A DNA stretch of 64,000 nt, taken from NCBI GenBank assembly GCA_905618915.1, contig CAJQTI010000002.1, positions 42,305-106,304 of the forward strand. Reading direction: 5' to 3'. Position numbers and translations under genes: made by a program. Below are positions 8,631-17,752 of the stretch, piece after piece. The DNA comes from an uncultured Candidatus Pelagibacter sp. (GTDB taxonomy: Bacteria; Pseudomonadota; Alphaproteobacteria; Pelagibacterales; Pelagibacteraceae). The notes beneath the pieces were generated by a model. That model did not search any database. It was not told where the DNA came from and was given only the letters and a program-made list of their open reading frames with translations. Each line of letters starts with the position of its first letter. The first letter of the stretch is position 1.

Positions 8631-10139
8631 TTACATTACCACGCCAACTTGCCAAGGGTTAAATTCTTCATCACCATAGCCATTAAGCTCACTTTTGGTA
8701 GGACTACCAGAGGCAGTAGTAATCACTAGTTCAAAAATTTTTTTTCCAACTTCTTCTATTTCTTCTTTACCTTCTATAATTGTCCCACAATTAATATCCA
8801 TGTCCTCAATCATCTTCTCATACATAGTGGTGTTAGTTGATAGCTTTAAACTAGGCGCAGGCTTACATCCAAAACAAGAACCTCGTCCAGTTGTGAAACA
8901 TATTACATTTGCACCAGATGCCACTTGACCTGTTACAGAAACAGGATCGTACCCTGGCGAATCCATAAAATTAAATCCTTTGTTTTTTAAGGGTTCAGCG
9001 TAACTTAAAACATCTTCTAAAATAGAATTTCCACCTTTAGCAACAGCACCTAATGATTTTTCAAGAATTGTAGTTAGTCCACCTTTTTTATTTCCTGGTG
9101 CTGGATTATTATCCATAGAGCTATTATTTATAGATGTGTAGTGCTGCCACCATTTAATTTTAGCTATTAGTTTATCTGCCGTTTCTTGTTTATTTGCTCT
9201 ATTAATCAATAAATGTTCTGCACCATAAATTTCTGGTGTTTCTGATAAAATAGAACTACCCCCTTGCTTAACCAGCATATCAGCCGCAACTCCCAAAGCA
9301 GGATTTGCCGAAATTCCAGAATAACCATCAGACCCTCCACATTGTAGTGCTAAAGTTATATTATTAACTGATAAAGGTTCTCTTTTTATATTATTTGAAA
9401 CAACTAATAGATTTTTGATTTCACTTAAAACTTTATCAACAATTTTTTTTGTTCCACCTTCATCCTGTATTGTTAAAAAGTGAATACGGTCATGCTGTTT
9501 TACATTATCTTTGAATATATCAACTTGAGCACACTCACAGCCTAATCCTAGTACAAACACATGTGAAAAATTTGGGTGATTTTTAAAGCCATCAATTGTT
9601 CTTTGAAATATTTGCATTCCTTCACTCTCCGTATTCATTCCACATCCAGTTGAGTGAGTTATTGGCACTATCCCATCTATATTTGGAAAATCTTTTAAAA
9701 TATTACTTTGTTTAATTTTTTCAGAAATCATCTTAGTAACAGTTGCGGAACAATTTACTGTACTTATGATACCTATATAGTTTCTTGTAGCTACCTGACC
9801 ATTGTCTCTCATTATACCGTTGAAAAATAATTCACTTTTTTCATTTATAATTGATTTCTTTTCTATAACTTTAAATTTTCTATCAAAATCTTTAAACTCT
9901 AAATTATGCGAGTGAACATGTTCGCCAGGATTAATATTTTTAGAAGCAAATCCTATAATCTGGTCATACTTGATAACTGGATCACCTTTATTTACAGTTT
10001 TTAAACAAATCTTATGACCAAAAGGTATGTCGTCAATACTTGAAATATTTTGGCCTTCAATTTTTGTTTTAGCTGGAATTATAAATGGTGTGACAGCAAC
10101 GTTATCATTTTTGTTTAAAACTATTAGATTATTTTGCAT
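8631..10139 (-). CDS. Altronate/galactarate dehydratase (UxaA family)
   Basis: 502 aa, full length for UxaA. The N-terminal SAF-like domain (about 1-80; SSIDDIPFGHKICL, GEHVHSHNLEF) precedes the UxaA core with RNYIGIISTVNCSATV, GIVPITHSTGCGMN, LQCGGSDGYSGISANPALG and the C-terminal TTGRGSCFGCKPAPSLKLST. Known members dehydrate altronate, galactarate or related sugar acids to 2-keto-3-deoxy acids, usually with Fe2+. It is divergent from the XylD-like gene 67 nt away, so the two sugar-acid dehydratases share one intergenic promoter region. Confidence 0.88.
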   Translation of the reverse strand: MQNNLIVLNKNDNVAVTPFIIPAKTKIEGQNISSIDDIPFGHKICLKTVNKGDPVIKYDQIIGFASKNINPGEHVHSHNLEFKDFDRKFKVIEKKSIINEKSELFFNGIMRDNGQVATRNYIGIISTVNCSATVTKMISEKIKQSNILKDFPNIDGIVPITHSTGCGMNTESEGMQIFQRTIDGFKNHPNFSHVFVLGLGCECAQVDIFKDNVKQHDRIHFLTIQDEGGTKKIVDKVLSEIKNLLVVSNNIKREPLSVNNITLALQCGGSDGYSGISANPALGVAADMLVKQGGSSILSETPEIYGAEHLLINRANKQETADKLIAKIKWWQHYTSINNSSMDNNPAPGNKKGGLTTILEKSLGAVAKGGNSILEDVLSYAEPLKNKGFNFMDSPGYDPVSVTGQVASGANVICFTTGRGSCFGCKPAPSLKLSTNTTMYEKMIEDMDINCGTIIEGKEEIEEVGKKIFELVITTASGSPTKSELNGYGDEEFNPWQVGVVM

Positions 10140-10206
10140 TTTATAATATAGTTTAGTAAATTATAAGTAATATAACAAAGGGTATTTCCAATAAAATATT
10201 TTAATT

Positions 10207-11982
10207 ATGCGAAAAAAAAATTTAAGAAGCCGACAATGGTTTGATAATCCTAAAGACCCTGAGATGACAGCTCTATATCTTGAGAGATATCTAAATTATG
10301 GTTTAACAAGAAAAGAATTACAGTCTGGTAACCCGATTATAGGTATAGCTCAATCTGGTAGTGATTTATCACCATGCAACAGACATTTCCTATCTTTGAG
10401 TAATAGAATTAAAGATGGAATTAGAAGAGCAGGAGGTATTCCAATGGAATTTCCAACTCACCCAATTCAAGAAACTGGAAAAAGACCAACAGCAATGCTT
10501 GATAGAAATTTATCTTACTTATCTTTAGTTGAGGTTCTTTATGGCTATCCAATTGATGGAGTAATTTTAACAACTGGTTGTGATAAAACAACTCCTGCTG
10601 CATTAATGGCAGCTGCTACTGTAAATATTCCGGCAATTGTTTTATCTGGAGGTCCAATGTTGGATGGAGTTTACAAAGGTAAGTTAGCTGGATCAGGAAT
10701 GGTTGTTTGGGAAGCAAGAAAACTATTAGCTAAAGGTGAAATTAATTATGATGAATTTATGGATATGGTCGCATCATCCGCACCAAGTATAGGTCACTGT
10801 AATACTATGGGAACAGCATCATCAATGAATTCAGTTGCTGAAGCTTTAGGAATGTCTTTAACAGGATGCGCTGTAATCCCAGCACCATATAAGGAAAGAG
10901 AACAAATTTCTTATGAAACGGGAAAAAGAATAGTATCTATGGTCCATGAGGATCTTACACCATCTAAGATTATGACACGTAAAGCATTTGAAAATGCAGT
11001 CATTGTTGCCAGTGCTATTGGTGGCTCTAGTAACTGTACAACTCACTTAAGTGCAATTGCAAAACACATGGGAATTAAATTTGACTTATCTAATTGGCAA
11101 AAATTAGGACATGAAATTCCGTTATTAGTAAATTGCCAACCAGCCGGTGAATATTTAATGGAAAGTTTTTATAGAGCAGGGGGAGTTCCCGCTGTTATGC
11201 AAGAGTTAATAAAGCATAAAAAGATCCACACTAATATAATGACTGTCTCAGGTAAGACTGTTGGTATTAATTTAAAAAGAAAAATCGAAACTGATAATAA
11301 GGTTATAAAAACTTTTAAAGATTGTTTAACTGAAAAAGCTGGATTTTTAGTAATGAAAAGTAATTTTTTTGATAGCGCAATAATGAAAACTTCAGTAATC
11401 AGTAAGGACTTTAGAGAAAGATATCTTTCAAATCCCAAACAACTGAATGCTTTTGTTGGTAAAGCAGTAGTTTTTGAAGGTCCCGAAGATTATCATAAAA
11501 ATATTAATAATAAAAAGTTAGATATAAATGAAAATTCTATTTTGATAATAAGGGGGTGTGGACCAGTTGGTTACCCTGGTGCAGCAGAAGTGGTTAATAT
11601 GCAACCTCCAGCGCATTTATTAAAAAAAGGAATAAATGCTCTTCCAACATTAGGTGATGGAAGACAAAGTGGAACCTCTGAAAGTCCCTCAATACTTCAT
11701 GTCTCTCCTGAGTCAGCAGTTGGTGGTGATTTATTAATTGTTAAAACAGGTGATGAGATGAAGATAGATTTGAACAAAAGAAGAGTAGATCTGCTGATTT
11801 CACAATCAGAATTTAAGAAACGTAGAAAGAAAAAGAAAATACCTAAGTTTGAAAATCAAACACCTTGGCAAGAAATATTTAGAGATACAGTTGGACAATT
11901 AGATGATGGAGCTTGTATTAAATCTAAAGGTGTGTATTTAGATATTACCAACAAAAAAGGACTACCAAGAAACTCACATTAA
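10207..11982 (+). CDS. Sugar-acid dehydratase of the IlvD/EDD family (XylD-like)
   Basis: 591 aa. The three likely [2Fe-2S] cysteines are C57 (SPCNRH), C125 (TTGCDKTTP) and C198 (GHCNTMGTASSMN). From memory of the family, the opening (RSRQWFDNP, MTALYLERYLNYG) and the length match Caulobacter XylD D-xylonate dehydratase rather than biosynthetic IlvD. It would convert a pentonate or hexonate to its 2-keto-3-deoxy acid in the cytoplasm. Together with the XylB-like SDR at 4932 it suggests aldose oxidation without phosphorylation. The next gene starts 1 nt after its stop. Specificity (xylonate, arabinonate, gluconate) is open. Confidence 0.87.
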   Translation: MRKKNLRSRQWFDNPKDPEMTALYLERYLNYGLTRKELQSGNPIIGIAQSGSDLSPCNRHFLSLSNRIKDGIRRAGGIPMEFPTHPIQETGKRPTAMLDRNLSYLSLVEVLYGYPIDGVILTTGCDKTTPAALMAAATVNIPAIVLSGGPMLDGVYKGKLAGSGMVVWEARKLLAKGEINYDEFMDMVASSAPSIGHCNTMGTASSMNSVAEALGMSLTGCAVIPAPYKEREQISYETGKRIVSMVHEDLTPSKIMTRKAFENAVIVASAIGGSSNCTTHLSAIAKHMGIKFDLSNWQKLGHEIPLLVNCQPAGEYLMESFYRAGGVPAVMQELIKHKKIHTNIMTVSGKTVGINLKRKIETDNKVIKTFKDCLTEKAGFLVMKSNFFDSAIMKTSVISKDFRERYLSNPKQLNAFVGKAVVFEGPEDYHKNINNKKLDINENSILIIRGCGPVGYPGAAEVVNMQPPAHLLKKGINALPTLGDGRQSGTSESPSILHVSPESAVGGDLLIVKTGDEMKIDLNKRRVDLLISQSEFKKRRKKKKIPKFENQTPWQEIFRDTVGQLDDGACIKSKGVYLDITNKKGLPRNSH

Positions 11983-11983
11983 T

Positions 11984-12952
11984 ATGAAACCAAAAATTTT
12001 AGTAACAAGAAAATTATCAGATGGTGCAGAAGTAAAATTAAAACAAGATTTTGATGTAACGTTGAATCTTAAAGATGAGCCCATTCCAACTGACGAACTT
12101 ATAAAGATGGCAAATGAGTATGATGGTTTTATTTCAACTGGATTTGATAAAATAGGTGAGGAATTTTTTAAAGATTTAAATGGAAAACTAAAAATAATTG
12201 CTCAAGTCGGTGTAGGGTATGATAATATTTCAATAAAATCTGCTGAAAGTAAAAAAATTAAGATAACGAATACACCAAATGTATTAAATGAAGCTGTTGC
12301 CGAGACAACTATTCTTTTAATCTTAGCTGCTTCAAGAAGGATTGGAGAGGCTTATAATTTAGTTAGATCTGGAAAATGGAAAGATCAAAAACCTGATTTA
12401 ACAAAATTTATGGTAGGAAATTCAGTTACAGGAAAAACACTTGGTATAATTGGTATGGGTAGAATTGGTAGAATTGTTGCAAAATGTGCAAAAGCATTTG
12501 GAATGAAAATTATTTATTATAACAGAAGTAGACTTTCTGAAGATTTAGAAGATGGAGCAAAATATTTTTCTGATATTAATTCAATGATGCCTGAGTGTGA
12601 TTTTGTAAGCATACATACTCCGGCTACAGCTGAAACAAAACATATATTAAATGCGACCACTATTAATTTATTACCAAAGCATGCTGTTGTTATAAACACA
12701 TCAAGAGGATCAACTATTGATGATGAAGCATTAATAGACGCTCTTCAAAATAATAAAATTTATGCTGCGGGACTAGATGTTTTTAATAATGAACCTAATC
12801 TTGATGAAAGATATATGAAACTAGACAATTGTTTTGTCTTACCTCATGTGGGAAGCGCAACACACGAAACTCGCTTAGCAATGAGCATGATGGCAGTAGA
12901 AAATATCATATGCTACTTTAATAATAAGCAATTAATTTCAGAAGTTATATAA
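11984..12952 (+). CDS. D-2-hydroxyacid dehydrogenase (glyoxylate/hydroxypyruvate reductase-like)
   Basis: 322 aa. The NAD-binding motif GMGRIGRIVA lies near residue 151. The catalytic Arg (NTSRGSTIDDEAL), Glu (NNEPNLDE) and His (LPHVGSAT) of the D-isomer-specific 2-hydroxyacid dehydrogenases are present in order. It likely reduces glyoxylate, hydroxypyruvate or a 2-keto sugar acid. It is spaced 1 nt from the dehydratase gene, so it is part of the same operon and may act on that enzyme's keto-acid products. Confidence 0.88.
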   Translation: MKPKILVTRKLSDGAEVKLKQDFDVTLNLKDEPIPTDELIKMANEYDGFISTGFDKIGEEFFKDLNGKLKIIAQVGVGYDNISIKSAESKKIKITNTPNVLNEAVAETTILLILAASRRIGEAYNLVRSGKWKDQKPDLTKFMVGNSVTGKTLGIIGMGRIGRIVAKCAKAFGMKIIYYNRSRLSEDLEDGAKYFSDINSMMPECDFVSIHTPATAETKHILNATTINLLPKHAVVINTSRGSTIDDEALIDALQNNKIYAAGLDVFNNEPNLDERYMKLDNCFVLPHVGSATHETRLAMSMMAVENIICYFNNKQLISEVI

Positions 12953-12955
12953 GGT

Positions 12956-12976
12956 AAAACAACTTAGAGTTGTTTT
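12956..12976 (+). terminator. Hairpin after 2-hydroxyacid dehydrogenase
   Basis: A 9-bp perfect stem (AAAACAACT / AGTTGTTTT) with a 3-nt loop starts 3 nt after the gene's stop. The following bases (CATTATC) are not a true T tract; the T residues are within the 3' arm, so termination may be weak. Confidence 0.5.
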
Positions 12977-13155
12977 CATTATCAATATTTAATTTGATTC
13001 GTTTATTTTATTTTGCTCTTAATAACAAAGCTTAAAAATTATATATAATACTTATACTTACTTACACATCATTAATTTACATAACTTTTTACTTTGTTTT
13101 TATTTCGCTTTGTGTTTTAGTACCAACTTAAATAAACAAACCGAGAGGGAAAATA

Positions 13156-14172
13156 ATGTTTAAATTAATAACAAAAACTATAGCTACAGTAGCTATTGTT
13201 TCAGTTGCTTTATTAGGCTCTGCTAACGCAAAGACTTTAAAGATTGAAACGCACTTTACTGCTAATTCACCAAATGGTGAAGTTGCAGCACAATTCGCTA
13301 AAAACGTAGAAATGTTTTCTGGTGGAAGCTTAAAAGTAGAAATGTTTTACTCATCTTCAGTTTCAGGAAAATCTGCTGAGGTATTTAACTCTGCACAAAC
13401 TGGAATCATTGACTGTGATATGACTGGTGCTGGTTACCAAACTGGTAAGAATGCAGCATTTCAATTTGCAGGTGATGTAATGGGTGGATACGATACTCCT
13501 TATCAACAATACGATTTCTTAAAGTTCCCAGGAGCTCAAGATGCTGTTGATAATCTTTACAACAAATACGGAATGACACTTATTGGTTGGTGGATACCTG
13601 GACATGAGTCACTTATTTCAAGTGTTCCAATTCCAGATGTAGCATCTATCAAAGACTTTAAATTTAGATCACCTCCAGGAATGGAAAGTATGATCTTTGC
13701 TGAGTTAGGCGCTAAACCAATCGTAATGGATTTCGGTGAAGTTCCTACTGCGTTACAAACTGGTCTAATTGATGGTGCTGACTATTCTAGTCTAGCAACT
13801 AACACTGCAGGTGGACACTATGAGCAAAATAAATATGCTACATATCCTGGTTTCCACTCTATGCCAGCTGACCACTTAGCTTGTAACTCTAAAGTTTGGA
13901 AGAAGCTTAAGAAGCATGAAAAAGGTGCTATGAAAGCTGGAATAGAAATTGCTGGTAGAACTATCACTAGTTTAGTTGAGAGAAAAAACACAGAAGCTGT
14001 TAAACAATTAATGGCTGAAGGTGTTACTCTTCATGACTGGGCTCCATCAGAAAGAGCTAAGTTCAGAGCATCTGCATTAAAAGCTTGGGAAACTTGGAAG
14101 ACAAAATCTCCTGAGGCTGCTCAACTTATAGAAATGCACAAAGCTTACATGAAAGCAAACGGTATCCTATAA
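13156..14172 (+). CDS. dctP: TRAP transporter substrate-binding protein DctP
   Basis: 338 aa with a signal peptide (cleavage near SANA-KT). The DctP fold is shown by the opening LKIETHFTANSPNGE, FKFRSPPGMESMIFAELGAKPIV and VPTALQTGLIDGADY; the Arg of the RSPPG segment is the usual carboxylate-binding residue, so an organic or sugar acid ligand is likely. The Shine-Dalgarno (GAGAGGGA) is strong and codon use is biased towards C-ending Asn/Phe/Tyr codons, as in the other binding-protein genes here. A terminator follows before the permease genes. Confidence 0.93.
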   Translation: MFKLITKTIATVAIVSVALLGSANAKTLKIETHFTANSPNGEVAAQFAKNVEMFSGGSLKVEMFYSSSVSGKSAEVFNSAQTGIIDCDMTGAGYQTGKNAAFQFAGDVMGGYDTPYQQYDFLKFPGAQDAVDNLYNKYGMTLIGWWIPGHESLISSVPIPDVASIKDFKFRSPPGMESMIFAELGAKPIVMDFGEVPTALQTGLIDGADYSSLATNTAGGHYEQNKYATYPGFHSMPADHLACNSKVWKKLKKHEKGAMKAGIEIAGRTITSLVERKNTEAVKQLMAEGVTLHDWAPSERAKFRASALKAWETWKTKSPEAAQLIEMHKAYMKANGIL

Positions 14173-14193
14173 TTATAGAATACAAGAAATCTT

Positions 14194-14224
14194 GAAGGGC
14201 CTGAAAAGGCCCTTCTTTTTTTTA
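14194..14224 (+). terminator. Intrinsic terminator between dctP and dctQ
   Basis: An 8-bp GC-rich stem (GAAGGGCC / GGCCCTTC) with a 6-nt loop is followed by eight T residues. It lies 21 nt after the dctP stop and before dctQ, the same arrangement as at 1477. Confidence 0.92.
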
Positions 14225-14237
14225 AAATTTTAAATTT

Positions 14238-14807
14238 ATGCTTGATAAATCTTTACAAGAGCAAACAGAAAAAGTTGCAAGCAAAGATAATTTTCCAATA
14301 ACATGGGTAGATAAAATTACTTTAACCATAAGTCATACGATTAAATACTTAATTCCAGTTATTGTGGCTGTGATGATGTATGAAATTTTTATGAGATATA
14401 TAATGGAAAAACCTACGATGTGGGTTAATGAACTATCTTTATGGCTTGCTGGTATTATTTATTTAGTTGGTGGAATATATGCAACAAGACTGAGAAGCCA
14501 CATTAGAATTGTAATGTTATATGACTATGTAGAAAGACCAACACAAAGAGTTTTTGATGTAATAAGCACATTGGTAATCGTCACATTTGCAGCAGCTGTA
14601 GTTTATGGAGGTTGGGAAGACGCACATAGATCGTTTACTACATGGGAGAGATTTGCAACTTATTGGGATCCACCAATTCCTGCTATTATGAAGCCACTAA
14701 CACTGTTATGTGTATTTCTTATTGCAGTTCAGTCAGTAAATAATTTAATTATTGATTGGAAAAATCCAAAAGAAAAACAATACGACCCAGCTAAAGATTT
14801 AGAATAA
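14238..14807 (+). CDS. dctQ: TRAP transporter small permease DctQ
   Basis: 189 aa with four predicted membrane helices (about 33-51, 66-85, 105-126, 148-168). MWVNELSLWLAGIIYLVGG is the typical DctQ motif in helix 2. It pairs with the large permease that starts immediately after its stop codon (stop 14805-14807, next ATG 14808) to carry the DctP ligand across the inner membrane with a sodium or proton gradient. Confidence 0.9.
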   Translation: MLDKSLQEQTEKVASKDNFPITWVDKITLTISHTIKYLIPVIVAVMMYEIFMRYIMEKPTMWVNELSLWLAGIIYLVGGIYATRLRSHIRIVMLYDYVERPTQRVFDVISTLVIVTFAAAVVYGGWEDAHRSFTTWERFATYWDPPIPAIMKPLTLLCVFLIAVQSVNNLIIDWKNPKEKQYDPAKDLE

Positions 14808-16121
14808 ATGGATATAGGAACACTCTCACTAATAGTTATATTTGGATTAATAGCCCTTATCTCAATAGGAGTTCCTCTTGGTTTTGCGTCTGGCTTTATG
14901 GGTGCAGTTATAGTGATTGTACATATTGGTGAACATGCCCTTGGTATATTGCTCACTAGATATTATTCCCTTGTTGTTACCTATTCTTTTTTATCTGTTC
15001 CTTTGTTTATATTTATGGCCTCCTTGCTTGAACGTTCGAACATAGCGAGAGATTTGTATGATGCATTAAATGCATGGTTAAGAAAAACTAGAGGTGGAGT
15101 AGGAGTTGTAACAGCAATAATGGCAACACTCATGGCTGCGATGAGTGGAATTATTGGAGGAGAAATAGTTTTATTAGGATTGATTGCATTACCCCAGATG
15201 TTGAGATTAAAATATGATCAAGACATGTCTATTGGAATTATTTGTGCATCAGGTTCTTTAGGTACAATGATACCACCATCAATTGTTTTAATTATTTACG
15301 GTTTAACAACTCAAACTTCTATAACGATGTTATTTCAAGAAGCGATAGTGCCTGGTTTAATGATTTCAGGTTTAATTATTTCATATATTCTTGTTAGGAC
15401 AAGATTGCAGCCTCATCTAGCACCGTTAAGTGATGAACCGGCTTTAACTTTTAAAGAAAAGATGTCATACCTACCAGGACTTTTACCACCGATTGCAATA
15501 GTTGTAATAGTTTTAGGTTCGATTTATTCTGGTATCACAGGAATTACTGAAGCAGCTGGCATGGGTGTTGTTGCAACTTTAATAATAATTACTGGAAGAA
15601 GAGAGCTAACTTGGTTTTTATTTAGAGACGCATTAGTAAGAACTTTTAAAGCTACAGGAACAATTTTAACAATTACTTTTGGGGCAACTGTACTAGCAGG
15701 GGCATATTCACTTGCAGGTGGCCCTACTTATGTAGCAGAAATGATTTTAGCTTATGATTTAAGACCCATGTATCTAATTTTTATGATGCAAATAATGTTT
15801 TTAATTTTAGGTGCGTTTATGGATTGGGTTGGAATTGTCTTATTGGCAATGCCAGTTTTTTTACCGATAGTACTTACACTTGGTTTTGACCCCATATGGT
15901 TTGGAATTTTATTTTGTGTAAATATGCAAGTTTCTTTCTTAAGTCCACCATTTGGTCCAGCAGCGTTTTATCTAAAATCTGTTACACCACCACATATATC
16001 TTTAACAGATATTTTCAGAGGATTTGGTCCTTTTATTGTAATCCAATTAATTGTTTTAGCTTGTGTGATGTTCTTTCCAGAATTTACCACACAAAATTTC
16101 CACGAGTTCAAACCAAAATAG
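14808..16121 (+). CDS. dctM: TRAP transporter large permease DctM
   Basis: 437 aa, about twelve membrane segments. Family motifs: FLSVPLFIFMASLLERSNIA (helix 2 region), TAIMATLMAAMSGIIGGE, ASGSLGTMIPPSIVLIIYG (substrate/ion-site loop) and near the C-terminus NMQVSFLSPPFGPAAFYLK. It forms the transport channel with DctQ. The stop abuts the ATG of the next gene with no gap, linking transport to the catabolic genes downstream. Confidence 0.93.
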   Translation: MDIGTLSLIVIFGLIALISIGVPLGFASGFMGAVIVIVHIGEHALGILLTRYYSLVVTYSFLSVPLFIFMASLLERSNIARDLYDALNAWLRKTRGGVGVVTAIMATLMAAMSGIIGGEIVLLGLIALPQMLRLKYDQDMSIGIICASGSLGTMIPPSIVLIIYGLTTQTSITMLFQEAIVPGLMISGLIISYILVRTRLQPHLAPLSDEPALTFKEKMSYLPGLLPPIAIVVIVLGSIYSGITGITEAAGMGVVATLIIITGRRELTWFLFRDALVRTFKATGTILTITFGATVLAGAYSLAGGPTYVAEMILAYDLRPMYLIFMMQIMFLILGAFMDWVGIVLLAMPVFLPIVLTLGFDPIWFGILFCVNMQVSFLSPPFGPAAFYLKSVTPPHISLTDIFRGFGPFIVIQLIVLACVMFFPEFTTQNFHEFKPK

Positions 16122-16991
16122 ATGAAAAAGATTGGGTTTATAGGGATAGGCCTAATGGGTCTACCAATGGCAAAAAACTTATTAAAAGCAGGTTATGAAC
16201 TTAAAGCTTTTAATAGAACTGAAAGTAAGGCCGAACCGTTAAGAGAGTTTGGTGGAAAAATTTCTAAATCTATTAAGGAAGTGGTGAGCGATAATGACGT
16301 TGTTATTACAATGCTAACAGATGATAACTCTGTTGATGCTGTGATGAATAGTCAGGAATTTTTAGATAACCTAAAGGTTGATGCTACAGTAATAGATATG
16401 AGCTCAGTAAAACCAACTACAGCAATAAAACATGGTAACAATTTACATTCAAAGAATATTAACTATCTAGATGCTCCAGTTTCAGGAGGAACTATTGGTG
16501 CAGAAGAAGCAACTTTAGCAATTATGGTAGGTGGAGAACAAAAAGTTTTTGATAATGTTATAGATGTTTTAAAAGCAATGGGTAACCCAACTCTTGTTGG
16601 ACCACTATCAAGTGGACAAGTTTCTAAACTAGCAAATCAAATCATTGTTGGTTTAACAATAGGTGCCGTTGCAGAAGCAGTAACACTTTGTGAAAAAGCA
16701 GGAGCCAATCCAAATAAAATGATCAAAGCTTTGTCAGGTGGTTGGGCAGATAGTAAAATTCTTCAAACGCATGGAAAAAGAATGATAGAAAAAGATTTTA
16801 CTCCAAAAGGAAGAACTTCAGTACATTTGAAGGACATGAATAATATTTTAGAATGTGCAGAAAGTTATAAAACACATTTACCTATTTCAAATTTAGTCAA
16901 AGAAATGTATAAAAGGCTTGTTGAAAATGGACACGGTGAAAAAGATCATAGTTCACTTTACAAGGAAATTGAAAGGATAAATAAAAAATGA
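16122..16991 (+). CDS. NAD(P)-dependent beta-hydroxyacid dehydrogenase (GarR/HIBADH family)
   Basis: 289 aa. The opening KKIGFIGIGLMGLPMAKN is the nucleotide-binding signature of the 3-hydroxyisobutyrate/tartronate semialdehyde reductase family, followed by DAPVSGGTIGAEEATLAIM (substrate loop) and the catalytic Lys in GQVSKLANQI. Members reduce tartronate semialdehyde or oxidise beta-hydroxyacids. Its place directly after the TRAP transporter, and its 4-nt overlap with the next SDR gene, indicate a sugar-acid pathway rather than valine degradation, but the substrate is inferred. Confidence 0.85.
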   Translation: MKKIGFIGIGLMGLPMAKNLLKAGYELKAFNRTESKAEPLREFGGKISKSIKEVVSDNDVVITMLTDDNSVDAVMNSQEFLDNLKVDATVIDMSSVKPTTAIKHGNNLHSKNINYLDAPVSGGTIGAEEATLAIMVGGEQKVFDNVIDVLKAMGNPTLVGPLSSGQVSKLANQIIVGLTIGAVAEAVTLCEKAGANPNKMIKALSGGWADSKILQTHGKRMIEKDFTPKGRTSVHLKDMNNILECAESYKTHLPISNLVKEMYKRLVENGHGEKDHSSLYKEIERINKK

Positions 16992-17731
16992 ATAGAAGAT
17001 TAGAAGGTAAAAAAATTATAGTAACAGCTGCAGGGCAAGGAATTGGAAAAGCAACTGCAATAGCATTTCATAATGAAGGGGCTCACGTTATTGCAACAGA
17101 TTTAAATGATAAAACTTTAGCAGAATTAAATAAAGAGTTTCCCAATATTAAAGTTCGAACACTTGACTCAACTGATAATAATGCAATTTTAGAATTTGTT
17201 AAAACTTTGGATAAAGTTGATGTTTTATTTAATGCTGTTGGTTTTGTTCATCATGGAACTATTTTAGAATGTGAAGAAAAAGATTGGGATTTCTCATTTA
17301 ATGTAAACATTAAAGCAATGTATTTTATGTGCAAAGCAATTTTACCACTAATGATTAAACAAAATAGTGGAAGCATAGTTAACATTTCATCATGCGCCTC
17401 TAGTTTAAAAGGATTTCCAAACAGATTTGCTTATGGAACTTCAAAAGGAGCAGTAATTGCTTTAACTAAATCAATAGCTGCAGATTTTGTAAAACAAAAC
17501 ATTAGATGTAATTCTATTGCACCAGGAACGGTATTTTCACCTTCATGGCAAGATAGAGTCAATCAAAGTCCAGACCCTGTCCAAGCTAAAAAAGATTTCA
17601 TAGCAAGACAGCCAATGGGAAGATTAGGTACAGCAGAAGAAATAGCATCAATGGCTATTTATTTAGCGAGTGATGAATCAACCTTTACAACAGGAACTAC
17701 TATTTCTGTCGATGGTGGAATTTCAATTTAA
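16988..17731 (+). CDS. SDR dehydrogenase, 2-keto-3-deoxy-L-fuconate dehydrogenase-like
   Basis: 247 aa SDR. The cofactor motif AAGQGIGKATA is at about 14-24, then NAVGFVHHGTILEC, catalytic NISSCAS, YGTSKGA (Tyr/Lys) and the C-terminal RCNSIAPGTV with ARQPMGRLGTAEEIA. The NAVGFVHHG and APGTV-SPSW pattern matches 2-keto-3-deoxy-L-fuconate dehydrogenases and their DHRS6 relatives. It would oxidise a 2-keto-3-deoxy acid to the 2,4-diketo form, the substrate of the FAH-type hydrolase encoded next (21 nt downstream). Confidence 0.86.
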   Translation: MNRRLEGKKIIVTAAGQGIGKATAIAFHNEGAHVIATDLNDKTLAELNKEFPNIKVRTLDSTDNNAILEFVKTLDKVDVLFNAVGFVHHGTILECEEKDWDFSFNVNIKAMYFMCKAILPLMIKQNSGSIVNISSCASSLKGFPNRFAYGTSKGAVIALTKSIAADFVKQNIRCNSIAPGTVFSPSWQDRVNQSPDPVQAKKDFIARQPMGRLGTAEEIASMAIYLASDESTFTTGTTISVDGGISI

Positions 17732-17752
17732 TTAATAAAAAAAAGGAAAGTT

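Noticed and set aside
15896..16198. 100-codon frame spanning the dctM end and the next gene start
   Set aside because: Out of frame with both definite genes; translation is not protein-like.
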